Positions 34,800 through 42,275 of a stretch of DNA of 64,000 nt are shown one piece after another. Under the pieces are notes generated by a model that worked only from the letters and a program-made list of their open reading frames with translations, was not told where the DNA came from and made no database searches. The stretch's first letter is position 1, and every line of letters starts with the position of its first letter. This stretch comes from Paenibacillus caseinilyticus. GTDB taxonomy: Bacteria > Bacillota > Bacilli > Paenibacillales > NBRC-103111. The translations under genes and the position numbers were made by a program. The DNA is taken from assembly GCF_027533645.1 (NCBI RefSeq), contig NZ_JAQAGY010000018.1, positions 62,001-126,000 of the forward strand. Direction: 5' to 3'.

Positions 34800-35876
34800 A
34801 TGAGCAGAAAACGCCAGATTACCATCGTAGACCTCGCTGAAGCCGCTGGCGTTTCGATTGCAACCGTCTCGAATGTGCTCAACCGCCGGAATGTGCCGAT
34901 GTCAGAGGAAACGATCCGCAAGGTCGAGGAGGCCGCCGAACAGCTGGGCTATCGCCGCAATGTCATGGCTGCGAATCTCAGCCGCCGCAAGTCCTATGAG
35001 CTCGGCATGCTGGTTCCCGGCTTCGCGGGCTATTACGGCCGTTTCGCGGAAGAGATGCAGCGCATGGCTCACCTGCACGGTTACCATCTATCTGTGTTCT
35101 CGGCTGCCGGATTCGATCCGGAGATCGAGAAGCGGCATCTCGACGTGCTGCTGCAGCGCCGGGTCGACGGATTGTTCTGCCACGGCCTCGCGATGTCGCA
35201 GGAAGCCACTCGGCAGATTGTCCGTGACGGGACTCCGCTGGTGCTCTTCAACGGCTGGGGGTGGCCCGGGGACATCGCCATCGGCGCCGTGAACCTGGAC
35301 TTTGCCGGCGGGGTCGAAGCGGCGGTGAAGCATCTCTACGAGAGCGGCTGCCGACGGATCTATTATCTCAGCCGGCCGGAATCGCATGCGGTGGATCTGC
35401 AGCGGCGGATCGGATTCCAGGCAGGCCTTGGAGGACTGCCGGAGAGGGTACTCTCCGGGATCCTCGAGATACGAGGGTATCCGGCCCCGGTAGAGGAGGC
35501 AGTGGAGCAGCTCGGCGGACAGGCATCCGGCGAAGGTCCGGTAGGTGTGATCGGCTTCGACGATTTTGTGGCTTTTGCGTTCTTGTCCGCTGTGCTCAGC
35601 CGCGGCAGCCGGGTTCCGCAGGATTACAAGATTGTCGGGATCAACAACGATCCGCTGGCTGCGGCTTGTTATCCGGGTCTGACGACGCTAGATATCCCCT
35701 ATCATGAGCAGGCGGAGCTCGCGATGAAGCTCATGCTCGAGAAGCTGGGGAGCAAGGATGAGGACGGGGCGGGAGAGCGGCCGGCGGACCGGAGGACGGA
35801 AGATGCGTCCGGAGCGGATACGCCGGAGATCCGGATTCCGCTGAAGCTGATCCCCCGGATGTCCACGGAGCCCTGA
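34800..35876 (+). CDS. LacI-family transcriptional regulator
   Basis: This 358-residue protein has a helix-turn-helix at residues 8-31 (IVDLAEAAGVSIATVSNVLN) and a hinge helix with AANLSRRKS. A sugar-binding periplasmic-protein-like domain follows. It has an extra Asp/Ala/Gly-rich insertion near the C-terminus (about 318-345). The ligand is unknown but is probably an unsaturated uronic-acid disaccharide, since the next gene (50 bp away) is a GH88 hydrolase. The predicted operator overlaps its own promoter. Confidence 0.9.
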   Translation: MSRKRQITIVDLAEAAGVSIATVSNVLNRRNVPMSEETIRKVEEAAEQLGYRRNVMAANLSRRKSYELGMLVPGFAGYYGRFAEEMQRMAHLHGYHLSVFSAAGFDPEIEKRHLDVLLQRRVDGLFCHGLAMSQEATRQIVRDGTPLVLFNGWGWPGDIAIGAVNLDFAGGVEAAVKHLYESGCRRIYYLSRPESHAVDLQRRIGFQAGLGGLPERVLSGILEIRGYPAPVEEAVEQLGGQASGEGPVGVIGFDDFVAFAFLSAVLSRGSRVPQDYKIVGINNDPLAAACYPGLTTLDIPYHEQAELAMKLMLEKLGSKDEDGAGERPADRRTEDASGADTPEIRIPLKLIPRMSTEP

Positions 35877-35926
35877 GGAACCAAGGAACGGAACCCATCT
35901 TCAACCCGTAGAGGAGTGTCTGGCGA

Positions 35927-37060
35927 ATGACATTGTGGCAGCAGGCAATAGAAGATGCGGTAGCAAAAACGAAAGCGAATATCGACCGGTTCGGAGACCG
36001 ATTCCCCCATGTGGGCGAGAATGGCAAGTACATCCTGAACGACAACACGGATTGGACCGAAGGGTTCTGGTCCGGCATGCTGTGGCTGTCTTACGAGTAC
36101 TCGAAGGATGAAGCCTTCCTGCAGGCAGCCCGGAGAACGGTCGACAGCTTCCGCCGCCGGCTCGATACGAATACCGTGCTGGACCATCATGATATCGGCT
36201 TCCTCTATTCCCTCTCCTCCAAGGCCCAGTGGCTGATCGCGGGAGACACGGAGGCGAAGAAGCTGACGCTGGAAGCGGCAGATGTCATGATGCGCCGCTG
36301 GCGTCCGCAGGGCGGATTCATCCAGGCTTGGGGCAAGGAAGGAGACCCGCAGAACGGCGGCCGGATAATCATCGACTGCATGATGAACCTGCCGCTCCTG
36401 TATTGGGCATACGAGCAGACAGGCGATACGAAATACCGGGATGTAGCCGTCTTGCATGCCGATAAGTCCCGGCGGTTTCTGGTCCGCGGAGACGATTCGT
36501 CTTACCACACCTTCTACTTCGATCCGCAGACCGGAGAGTCGCTGCGCGGCGGTACCGCACAAGGCTACCGGGACGGTTCCACTTGGACCCGCGGGCAGGC
36601 CTGGGGCGTCTATGGCTTCGCTTTATCCTACAAGTACACGAAGAATCCGCTGTATCTCGAGACCTCCCGGCGCTTAGCCCGGTTCTTCTATGAGCATCTG
36701 CCGGAGGACAGCGTAGCGTATTGGGATTTCGATGCACCGGTGAATGGGGAGACGAAGCGGGACAGTTCCGCCTCTGCCATCGCTGCGGCCGGTACGATCG
36801 AGCTGCTCTCCCACCTCGGAGAAGATCATGGAGACCGCGCCTTCCTGGAAGCTGCGCTGCACCGTTCGATGACCTCGCTTATCGAGAATTATTCCACGAT
36901 GGGGCAGACGGATGCGGAGGGGCTGCTCGAGCGCGGCTCTTACAGCGTCCGCGAGAACAAGTCGCCGGATGATTATATGAGCTGGGGCGATTACTTCTAC
37001 CTGGAGAGCCTGCTGCGTCTCGAGCGCGGAATCCCCGGCTACTGGTACGAACGGGCTTAG
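35927..37060 (+). CDS. ugl: Unsaturated glucuronyl hydrolase (GH88)
   Basis: This 377-residue (alpha/alpha)6-barrel hydrolase contains DHHDIGF and GGRIIIDCMMN, giving two key aspartates at D89 and D150. These correspond to Asp88 and Asp149 of the Bacillus sp. GL1 enzyme as I remember it. Other matching stretches are GDDSSYHTFYFDP and SPDDYMSWGDYFYLE. The enzyme hydrates the double bond of unsaturated glucuronic acid at the end of oligosaccharides made by polysaccharide lyases. It has no signal peptide, so it is cytoplasmic. No transporter or lyase is adjacent. It is co-transcribed with the LacI regulator. Confidence 0.92.
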   Translation: MTLWQQAIEDAVAKTKANIDRFGDRFPHVGENGKYILNDNTDWTEGFWSGMLWLSYEYSKDEAFLQAARRTVDSFRRRLDTNTVLDHHDIGFLYSLSSKAQWLIAGDTEAKKLTLEAADVMMRRWRPQGGFIQAWGKEGDPQNGGRIIIDCMMNLPLLYWAYEQTGDTKYRDVAVLHADKSRRFLVRGDDSSYHTFYFDPQTGESLRGGTAQGYRDGSTWTRGQAWGVYGFALSYKYTKNPLYLETSRRLARFFYEHLPEDSVAYWDFDAPVNGETKRDSSASAIAAAGTIELLSHLGEDHGDRAFLEAALHRSMTSLIENYSTMGQTDAEGLLERGSYSVRENKSPDDYMSWGDYFYLESLLRLERGIPGYWYERA

Positions 37061-37101
37061 CCCTTGTCTTTATTCCTTAGTTATAGGACATGATCTTCAT
37101 G

Positions 37102-37146
37102 ACCAAACCCCCTCTTCCGTTGAACTGACAGAAGAGGGGGTTTGGT
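37102..37146. terminator. Bidirectional terminator
   Basis: ACCAAACCCCCTCTTC pairs perfectly with GAAGAGGGGGTTTGGT around a 13-base loop, between the rightward ugl gene and the leftward CDF gene. Confidence 0.85.
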
Positions 37147-37201
37147 TTGTCGATGGGGGCCGTTCTTCATTAGGCGGAGGGGATGTTCGGATTCGCAAGC
37201 C

Positions 37202-38149
37202 TTAGGAGAAACTCTGCCCTTCTTCCTTATGTCGGAGGAACTCCCGGCCATATTCACCATGCGGGTGGATGGTCGCATGCTCCGTCTGGATGGTCGAATG
37301 CTCGATCCCGTACTTCTCCTTCAAGGTCTCGTTAATGGCGAGAATGATGCAGAAGGGTTGGACTTTTTCGTCGACGAAGACATGGGCGGTCAGCGAATAA
37401 TGGTCGCTCGAGACGGCCCACAGATGCATCTCGTGCACATCCTCGACACCCTCCACCTTCCCGATCGCCGAACGGATTTCATCGAGATTGAACCGGTCCG
37501 GTACTGATTCCATCAGAATCAGATAAGATTCCTTGAGAATCTTGACGCCGCCGGCGAAGATAATCCCGCCGATGACCATGCTGACAAGCGGGTCAACCCA
37601 ATGCAGACCTGTAAAATAGATGATGACAGCCGATACGATGACGCCAGCGGAACTTAGCAGATCGCCGATGAAGTGCCATAAGGCGCTCTGGATATTAAGG
37701 TTCTCTTCTTCCTTCATGCTCCGGCTCAGCACAAGCGTCAAACTCAGGTTCACGACGAAGCCGATGGAGGCGATAACGAGCATCAGCTTGAAGTCGATCG
37801 GCTGGGGCTCGATGAACCGGCGTCCGCCTTCGATGAAGATACCGATCGCAATCACTGCCAGGGCCAGCCCGTTCAGGAACGAGGCGATGATCTCGAAGCG
37901 GAGGTAGCCGAAGGTGAACTGCGCATTGGGCGGACGCGAGGCCAGATAGATGGCCGCCATGCTAAGCCCGAGAGCGATGACATCCGAGATCATATGGGCG
38001 GAATCCGAGAGCAGCGCCAGAGAATGGGACAGCAGGCCGCCTACGATCTCGACGACCGTGAAGAATGCCGTGAGCAGCAGCGTAATCCAGAGCGTTTTCT
38101 TGGAACGGGATTGTTCCTTAACATGATGAAGATGATGATAGTCGTACAT
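37202..38149 (-). CDS. Cation diffusion facilitator (CzcD/FieF-like metal exporter)
   Basis: This 315-residue protein has six transmembrane helices. The metal-site motif in helix 2 is SDSAHMISD (H-x3-D) and that in helix 5 is HFIGDLLSS (H-x3-D). A cytoplasmic C-terminal dimerisation domain (about residues 210-300) follows. A His-rich N-terminus (YDYHHLHHVKE) may bind metal. CDF proteins export Zn2+, Co2+, Cd2+ or Fe2+ in exchange for protons. Fur-like boxes lie 210-290 bp upstream, which may hint at iron, but they face an independent rightward transcript. Confidence 0.9.
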   Translation of the reverse strand: MYDYHHLHHVKEQSRSKKTLWITLLLTAFFTVVEIVGGLLSHSLALLSDSAHMISDVIALGLSMAAIYLASRPPNAQFTFGYLRFEIIASFLNGLALAVIAIGIFIEGGRRFIEPQPIDFKLMLVIASIGFVVNLSLTLVLSRSMKEEENLNIQSALWHFIGDLLSSAGVIVSAVIIYFTGLHWVDPLVSMVIGGIIFAGGVKILKESYLILMESVPDRFNLDEIRSAIGKVEGVEDVHEMHLWAVSSDHYSLTAHVFVDEKVQPFCIILAINETLKEKYGIEHSTIQTEHATIHPHGEYGREFLRHKEEGQSFS

Positions 38150-38423
38150 GGGATCACCGACCTTTCCTACAGTGTATTCCTTGGGCCGTCCGGCCGTTCC
38201 TGGCGCATGGCAGGGGATAAGCCTGCCTGTTTCCTATGCATTGGCTTGCGCTAGTAAAGCAAACGGAAGGGATTTTATAGATTGGGAATATGCTTCGGAT
38301 TATACGTCAAGGCCCGTATTTTGGCAAATACTTTAATTGATAGGCATTTTCAGTCATTTGAGACTGATTTTCATTATAAATACCCGCTATACCGCTTGAA
38401 TGGTCTTCTTTTCTCGTTATTAT

Positions 38424-38442
38424 GATAGTAGTTATCATTATC
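38424..38442. promoter_or_regulatory. Fur-box-like operator
   Basis: The 19-mer (reverse strand GATAATGATAACTACTATC) matches the Fur consensus GATAATGATAATCATTATC at 16 of 19 positions. A weaker match (about 14 of 19) lies at 38360-38378. A possible -10 TATGAT (38421-38426) overlaps the strong box, with TTGAAT at 38396 as -35 but with a long 19-bp spacer. Confidence 0.55.
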
Positions 38443-38583
38443 AGAATAGCGCTTTCAAAATTGTTACACAATTGCAATACTCCTGTTACGTTGTTTTCAT
38501 GTGGAGGATGTATTATAAATCTCAAGACCCCCTTTTTAATATATACACCTTAAGGCCCTCCCCGTTGGAGGGCCTCTTTTTTT
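38433..38583 (+). ncRNA. Candidate Fur-regulated small RNA
   Basis: No credible ORF follows the Fur-like box, yet a strong rho-independent terminator ends at 38583, implying a short non-coding transcript. Two starts are possible. One is near 38433, from the promoter overlapping the Fur box. The other is near 38526, from TTGTTT (38491)-17 bp-TATAAA (38514). The 3' part holds an unpaired C-rich run (GACCCCC) and a CC-containing terminator loop. C-rich single-stranded patches of this kind are used by iron-sparing sRNAs such as FsrA of B. subtilis. I claim similarity of design only, not sequence homology. Confidence 0.4.
38553..38583 (+). terminator. Rho-independent terminator with no upstream ORF
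   Basis: AGGCCCTCC pairs with GGAGGGCCT around a 5-base loop, followed by C and seven T. Confidence 0.85.
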
Positions 38584-38718
38584 GTAGAGTGCGTGAAAAA
38601 CTTCGATAGTAAGGGATTCAAGCTGGTGGGGGATTCTCGATTATTTCGCTTGGGGACAAATGGGGAACGCGGCGCGAACAGGTGAGCCCTGGGGATTTAC
38701 CGGAATACTACGGTTCCT

Positions 38719-38863
38719 GATCCGCCGTCTACAGTCGGTTGCGCCGCTGGACAATCGCCGCATACATCTGGCGATCATCGTTTTGGGGGTCTCCCTCCTT
38801 GTAGTTTTCTCTGCTGGGCAGCAGGTTCTTGATTTTATCCCATTGCTCGTCACGTAGTTCATA
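38719..38863 (-). pseudogene. IS5-type transposase remnant (N-terminal part)
   Basis: Read leftward, the DNA encodes YELRDEQWDKIKNLLPSREN followed by a D-P-Q-N-D-D-R-Q-M stretch, then hits a stop. This is the usual opening of IS5/IS427-group transposases (L-x-D-E-Q-W-x-x-I-x-P-L-L-P). No intact start or downstream catalytic part is present. Confidence 0.65.
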
Positions 38864-38889
38864 TCTATTATTTATCCATGTTATTGGGC

Positions 38890-39066
38890 CAAAGCTTGCA
38901 TACACGCCCTAGTTCGGGTCCATCAGCGCGAAGCTAGTGCAAAAGGGTGATCCTTAAGCAAGCGATTGGGCGCGGTACGTGGCGGATTGACCACCAAGAT
39001 CCACGCAGTCGTCGATGTTCTGGGTAACCCGTTGCGTTGTGTGCTGACCGGAGGCCAATCCCAAAG
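38890..39066 (+). pseudogene. IS5-type transposase remnant (central part)
   Basis: Read rightward, the DNA encodes VRVHQREASAKG, a TGA stop at 38949, then KRLGAVRGGLTTKIHAVVDV and LGNPLRCVLTGGQ. The R-G-G-L-T-T-K-I-H-A pattern is the catalytic-core region of IS5-group transposases. The frame is broken and abruptly joins the LacI promoter region. It is in the opposite orientation to the neighbouring remnant. Confidence 0.7.
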
Positions 39067-39088
39067 TAAACCATCTTTCAAAAAAACG

Positions 39089-39117
39089 TTGAAACGTTTC
39101 CAAGAAAGTGTTATTAT
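39089..39117 (+). promoter_or_regulatory. Promoter and overlapping LacI/cre-type operator of the fructan regulator
   Basis: TTGAAA (39089-39094), 17-bp spacer, TATTAT (39112-39117). The palindrome TTGAAACGTTTCCAA (39089-39103) covers the -35, so autorepression or CcpA control is expected. Confidence 0.65.
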
Positions 39118-39162
39118 TTGTCTATCAAGGAAAGAAGCAGTGTGCATCCGGGAGGTATAGGC

Positions 39163-40137
39163 TTGTCAAACTTGAAAGATGTAGCGGAATTGGCCGGGGT
39201 GGGGGTTGGTACCGTATCGCGTGTCATCAACAATCATGCTTCAGTCAAACCGAAAACTCGGGAGAAGGTCCTGGAAGCGATTAAGCAGTTAAATTATGTA
39301 CCCAATGAAATCGCCAGGAACTTTAAAATGCAAAAATCAAATCTAATCGCGCTGCTGCTGCCAAGCATATGGAATCCATTCTTCTCGGAGCTTGCATATT
39401 ATATCGAGGACGAGCTGGACCGCGAAGGATACAAATTAATCTTGTGCAACAGCGGAGGCAAGCCGGCAAAGGAACTGTATTACTTCGATATGCTCAGTCA
39501 GAATAAAGTAGCTGGGGTTCTCGGTATTACCTATAACGATATTGAGAGCAGACTGGATACGGAAATTCCAATCGTCAGCATCGACCGTCACTTTTCCAAA
39601 TCCGTTCCCTGCGTAACGTCAGATAACTATACCGGCGGCCGGATTGCTATGAGGGAATTGTACAGGGCGGGTGTTCGTAAGCCGGCTTTCCTGGGAGTTC
39701 AGACCGCGGTGTTCAGCGAGACGATGCTGCGGAAGAAGGGGTTCATTGACGAGGCGGAGACACTGGGGCTGGACTATATCGTCTACGAGGAGCCCGATCC
39801 TGTAATGGACGATCTCAAATACTTCGGTAATTTCTTCAAGGTTAGAGAGCATCGCGAGGTCGATGGCGTATTTGCAATCACGGATATTTTTGCGGCCAAA
39901 TACATCGATCAAGCGCAGAAGTACGGGATCCGTGTTCCTCAGGACGTGAAGGTGATCGGTTACGACGGCATTCAGGATAACACGCTGTTTCATCCCATTC
40001 TATCAACGATTCGCCAGCCGGTAGAGGAGATGGCCCGCACCTCGGTGAGGCTGCTTCTGAGCCGGATCGCGGGCGAGTCGGTTTCGCTGGACACCATTCG
40101 GATTCCAGTACAGTTCAGGCCCGGGGAGACAACGTAG
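39163..40137 (+). CDS. LacI-family regulator of the fructan locus
   Basis: This 324-residue protein has a helix-turn-helix at residues 3-24 (NLKDVAELAGVGVGTVSRVI), a hinge region and a sugar-binding core. The TTG at 39163 is the start: GGGAGGT lies six bases before it and the N-terminus then has the normal LacI length. Operator-like palindromes lie upstream of it and, in several copies, between it and the transporter genes. It probably represses the downstream operon and is induced by a fructan-derived sugar. Transposase remnants directly upstream suggest the locus boundary was shaped by mobile DNA. Confidence 0.9.
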   Translation: MSNLKDVAELAGVGVGTVSRVINNHASVKPKTREKVLEAIKQLNYVPNEIARNFKMQKSNLIALLLPSIWNPFFSELAYYIEDELDREGYKLILCNSGGKPAKELYYFDMLSQNKVAGVLGITYNDIESRLDTEIPIVSIDRHFSKSVPCVTSDNYTGGRIAMRELYRAGVRKPAFLGVQTAVFSETMLRKKGFIDEAETLGLDYIVYEEPDPVMDDLKYFGNFFKVREHREVDGVFAITDIFAAKYIDQAQKYGIRVPQDVKVIGYDGIQDNTLFHPILSTIRQPVEEMARTSVRLLLSRIAGESVSLDTIRIPVQFRPGETT

Positions 40138-40170
40138 CTTCTTAAGCAGGGCCTGATTTTTTCGCTTGAT

Positions 40171-40296
40171 TTGGAAACGTTTCAAAAAAACTGGATTTTT
40201 AATTAGGGATTTGGAAACGTTTCAATAAACAAACGTAAAACCGTTTCCTATTCGTAAAAAGGGGGGCACTGGATTTCTAAAATGGGAACGTTTCAA
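40171..40296. promoter_or_regulatory. Array of four LacI/cre-like palindromic operators
   Basis: TTGGAAACGTTTCAA occurs twice exactly, at 40171-40185 and 40211-40225 (40 bp apart). A related TGGGAACGTTTCAA lies at 40283-40296 and a weaker AAAACCGTTTCC at 40237-40248. With the site at 39089, five copies flank the regulator. The sequence fits both a dedicated LacI operator and the CcpA cre consensus. Confidence 0.75.
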
Positions 40297-40323
40297 TACA
40301 TACCGAAGGTGAGGTAAAACCAA

Positions 40324-41232
40324 TTGAATTCAAGTCGTTTAAAAGCGATTGCGAACAATTATCAGCTCTATCTTTTTTTACTGCCCACGCTTTTGTATTT
40401 TGCAATATTCGCTTATTGGCCTATGTACGGGGTCATCATTGCGTTTAAGGATTTTTCCGTTACCAAAGGAATTCTGGGAAGCCCCTGGGTAGGGTTCGAG
40501 CACTTCCAGCGATTCTTTACCTCCTATAACTTCAAAGAACTGATCGGCAATACGCTTGGGCTCAGTGCGCTCGGTCTGATCGTGACCTTTCCACTCCCCA
40601 TTGTTCTGGCATTGCTGTTGAATCAAGTTTCAAACCTGCGTTTTAAAAAGTTCGTTCAGACCACGGTCTATGCCCCTTTCTTTATTTCGACGGTCGTCTT
40701 GTCGGGGATGATTCTGGTTTTCCTATCACCCACGGGGATTATCAATCAAGCTATCGTACATTTGAACGGTAATGAACCGATTCTGTTTATGTCCCAGCCG
40801 GAGTATTTCAAAGCCATTTATATCTTATCCGATGTGTGGCAGGGGACAGGATTCAGTGCCATCGTCTATATTGCGGCCCTGGCCGGCGTGAATCCAGAAG
40901 TTCATGAGGCGGCCATCGTCGATGGCGCGACGAAGTGGCAGCGCATCTTGAATGTCGATCTGCCTTCGATCATGCCTACGGCTATTATTCTCTTGATTCT
41001 GGCTGTCGGAAATGTGATGGGAGTAGGCTTCGAGAAGGCGTATCTGCTGCAGACACCGACCAATTTACCGAGCTCCGAGATTATCTCAACCTATGTTTAC
41101 AAGGTGGGCCTGAAGCAATCTCAGTACAGCTTCTCCGCTGCGGTGGGTTTATTTAACTCGGTCATTAATCTTGTACTGCTGGTAGCCGTTAACAAAACCG
41201 CCAAAAAATTTTCCAATACAAGCTTATTCTAG
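40324..41232 (+). CDS. Sugar ABC transporter permease (LplB-like)
   Basis: This 302-residue protein has six transmembrane helices and the EAA loop EAAIVDGATKWQRILNVDLP, which docks the ATPase. It opens with the LplB-type N-terminal helix (LYLFLLPTLLYFAIFAYWPM). It starts at TTG 40324 after GGTGAGG. It pairs with the next permease and the lipoprotein binding protein. No ATPase gene lies in this operon, so a shared MsmX-type ATPase elsewhere is likely, as known for this class. Confidence 0.9.
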   Translation: MNSSRLKAIANNYQLYLFLLPTLLYFAIFAYWPMYGVIIAFKDFSVTKGILGSPWVGFEHFQRFFTSYNFKELIGNTLGLSALGLIVTFPLPIVLALLLNQVSNLRFKKFVQTTVYAPFFISTVVLSGMILVFLSPTGIINQAIVHLNGNEPILFMSQPEYFKAIYILSDVWQGTGFSAIVYIAALAGVNPEVHEAAIVDGATKWQRILNVDLPSIMPTAIILLILAVGNVMGVGFEKAYLLQTPTNLPSSEIISTYVYKVGLKQSQYSFSAAVGLFNSVINLVLLVAVNKTAKKFSNTSLF

Positions 41233-41244
41233 GAGGGACGAACC

Positions 41245-42153
41245 GTGTCCGTCGGTCAGACCAAATTAACGTTAAGATCGCGAAACGATTTGATCTTCGA
41301 TATTCTGAACTATTTGATTCTGTCAGTAATCGCTCTTATTGTACTGTACCCCTTGTATTTCGTCTTTATCGCTTCCATCAGCAACCCCACAACAGTTCTC
41401 AATGGGGAGATGTGGATTTGGCCGAAAGGCATTACGATGGAAGGCTATTCAAGAATCATCCAAGAAGGCAGCATTTGGAGAGGGTATCAAAATACCATTC
41501 TTTATACGAGCGTCGGCACTATCATTAACGTCCTGCTCACGGTAATGGCAGGCTACGCCTTATCGCGCAAAGATTTATATGGACGCAGCACGATCATGGT
41601 ATACCTGCTGGTCACGATGTTCTTCTCCGGTGGGTTGATCCCCACTTATCTCGTCATCAAGAAGCTGCATCTGATCAATACGATGTGGGCGCTCATTCTG
41701 CCTAAGGCTGTTTCCCTCTTTAATGTCATCATCGCCCGCTCGTTTTTCCAGGATACGATACCGGTTGAACTGCTTGAGGCAGCGAAGATGGATGGATGTT
41801 CGGACGTTACTTTTTTTGCCAAAATCGTGCTTCCGCTCTCTAAAGCCATTATTGCCGTATTGGCTTTGTTCTACGCCGTCGGGTACTGGAACTCCTTCTT
41901 CGACGCTCTCATCTACCTGGGGGACGAACGAAAGTATCCGCTGCAGCTGGTGCTGCGCAACATCTTGGTCATCCAGAACGAGCTCGCCAGCCAATTCGTG
42001 ACCGATGTCGAATCGGCGGAGGTCCAGCAGCGGGTAGCCAGTCTGCTAAAGTATGGCGTCATCGTGATTGCTTCTCTGCCGTTACTCGTCGTATATCCCT
42101 TTATCCAGCGTTATTTTGTTCAAGGGGTCATGATTGGCAGCGTGAAAGGATAA
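41245..42153 (+). CDS. Carbohydrate ABC transporter permease (LplC/YtcP-like)
   Basis: This 302-residue protein has six transmembrane helices and the EAA loop EAAKMDGCSDVTFFAKIVLP. The C-terminal VVYPFIQRYFVQGVMIGSVKG is typical of the LplC/YtcP group. It starts at GTG 41245 after GGAGG, 12 bp from the previous gene. It forms the membrane channel with the LplB-like partner. Confidence 0.9.
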   Translation: MSVGQTKLTLRSRNDLIFDILNYLILSVIALIVLYPLYFVFIASISNPTTVLNGEMWIWPKGITMEGYSRIIQEGSIWRGYQNTILYTSVGTIINVLLTVMAGYALSRKDLYGRSTIMVYLLVTMFFSGGLIPTYLVIKKLHLINTMWALILPKAVSLFNVIIARSFFQDTIPVELLEAAKMDGCSDVTFFAKIVLPLSKAIIAVLALFYAVGYWNSFFDALIYLGDERKYPLQLVLRNILVIQNELASQFVTDVESAEVQQRVASLLKYGVIVIASLPLLVVYPFIQRYFVQGVMIGSVKG

Positions 42154-42275
42154 TCCGCCGAGTTCACCACATAGAAGGTAAGCGTACTAAAGGGGGGGGT
42201 CCAGAATCAAAGCTGGCTATCGAAGGTAAAAGGGCGGTTACTTGATCAGCGTACACAAAAAGGGAGGAAAAGAAG

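Noticed and set aside
38400-38609. 69-codon ORF over the Fur box and terminator
   Set aside because: No ribosome binding site, runs through a strong terminator and has no protein-like pattern; a non-coding transcript is more likely.
40171-40225. Repeated TTGGAAACGTTTCAA as a CRISPR-like or IS-end repeat
   Set aside because: The units are self-complementary operators with a central CG, located in promoter DNA, which fits regulator binding.
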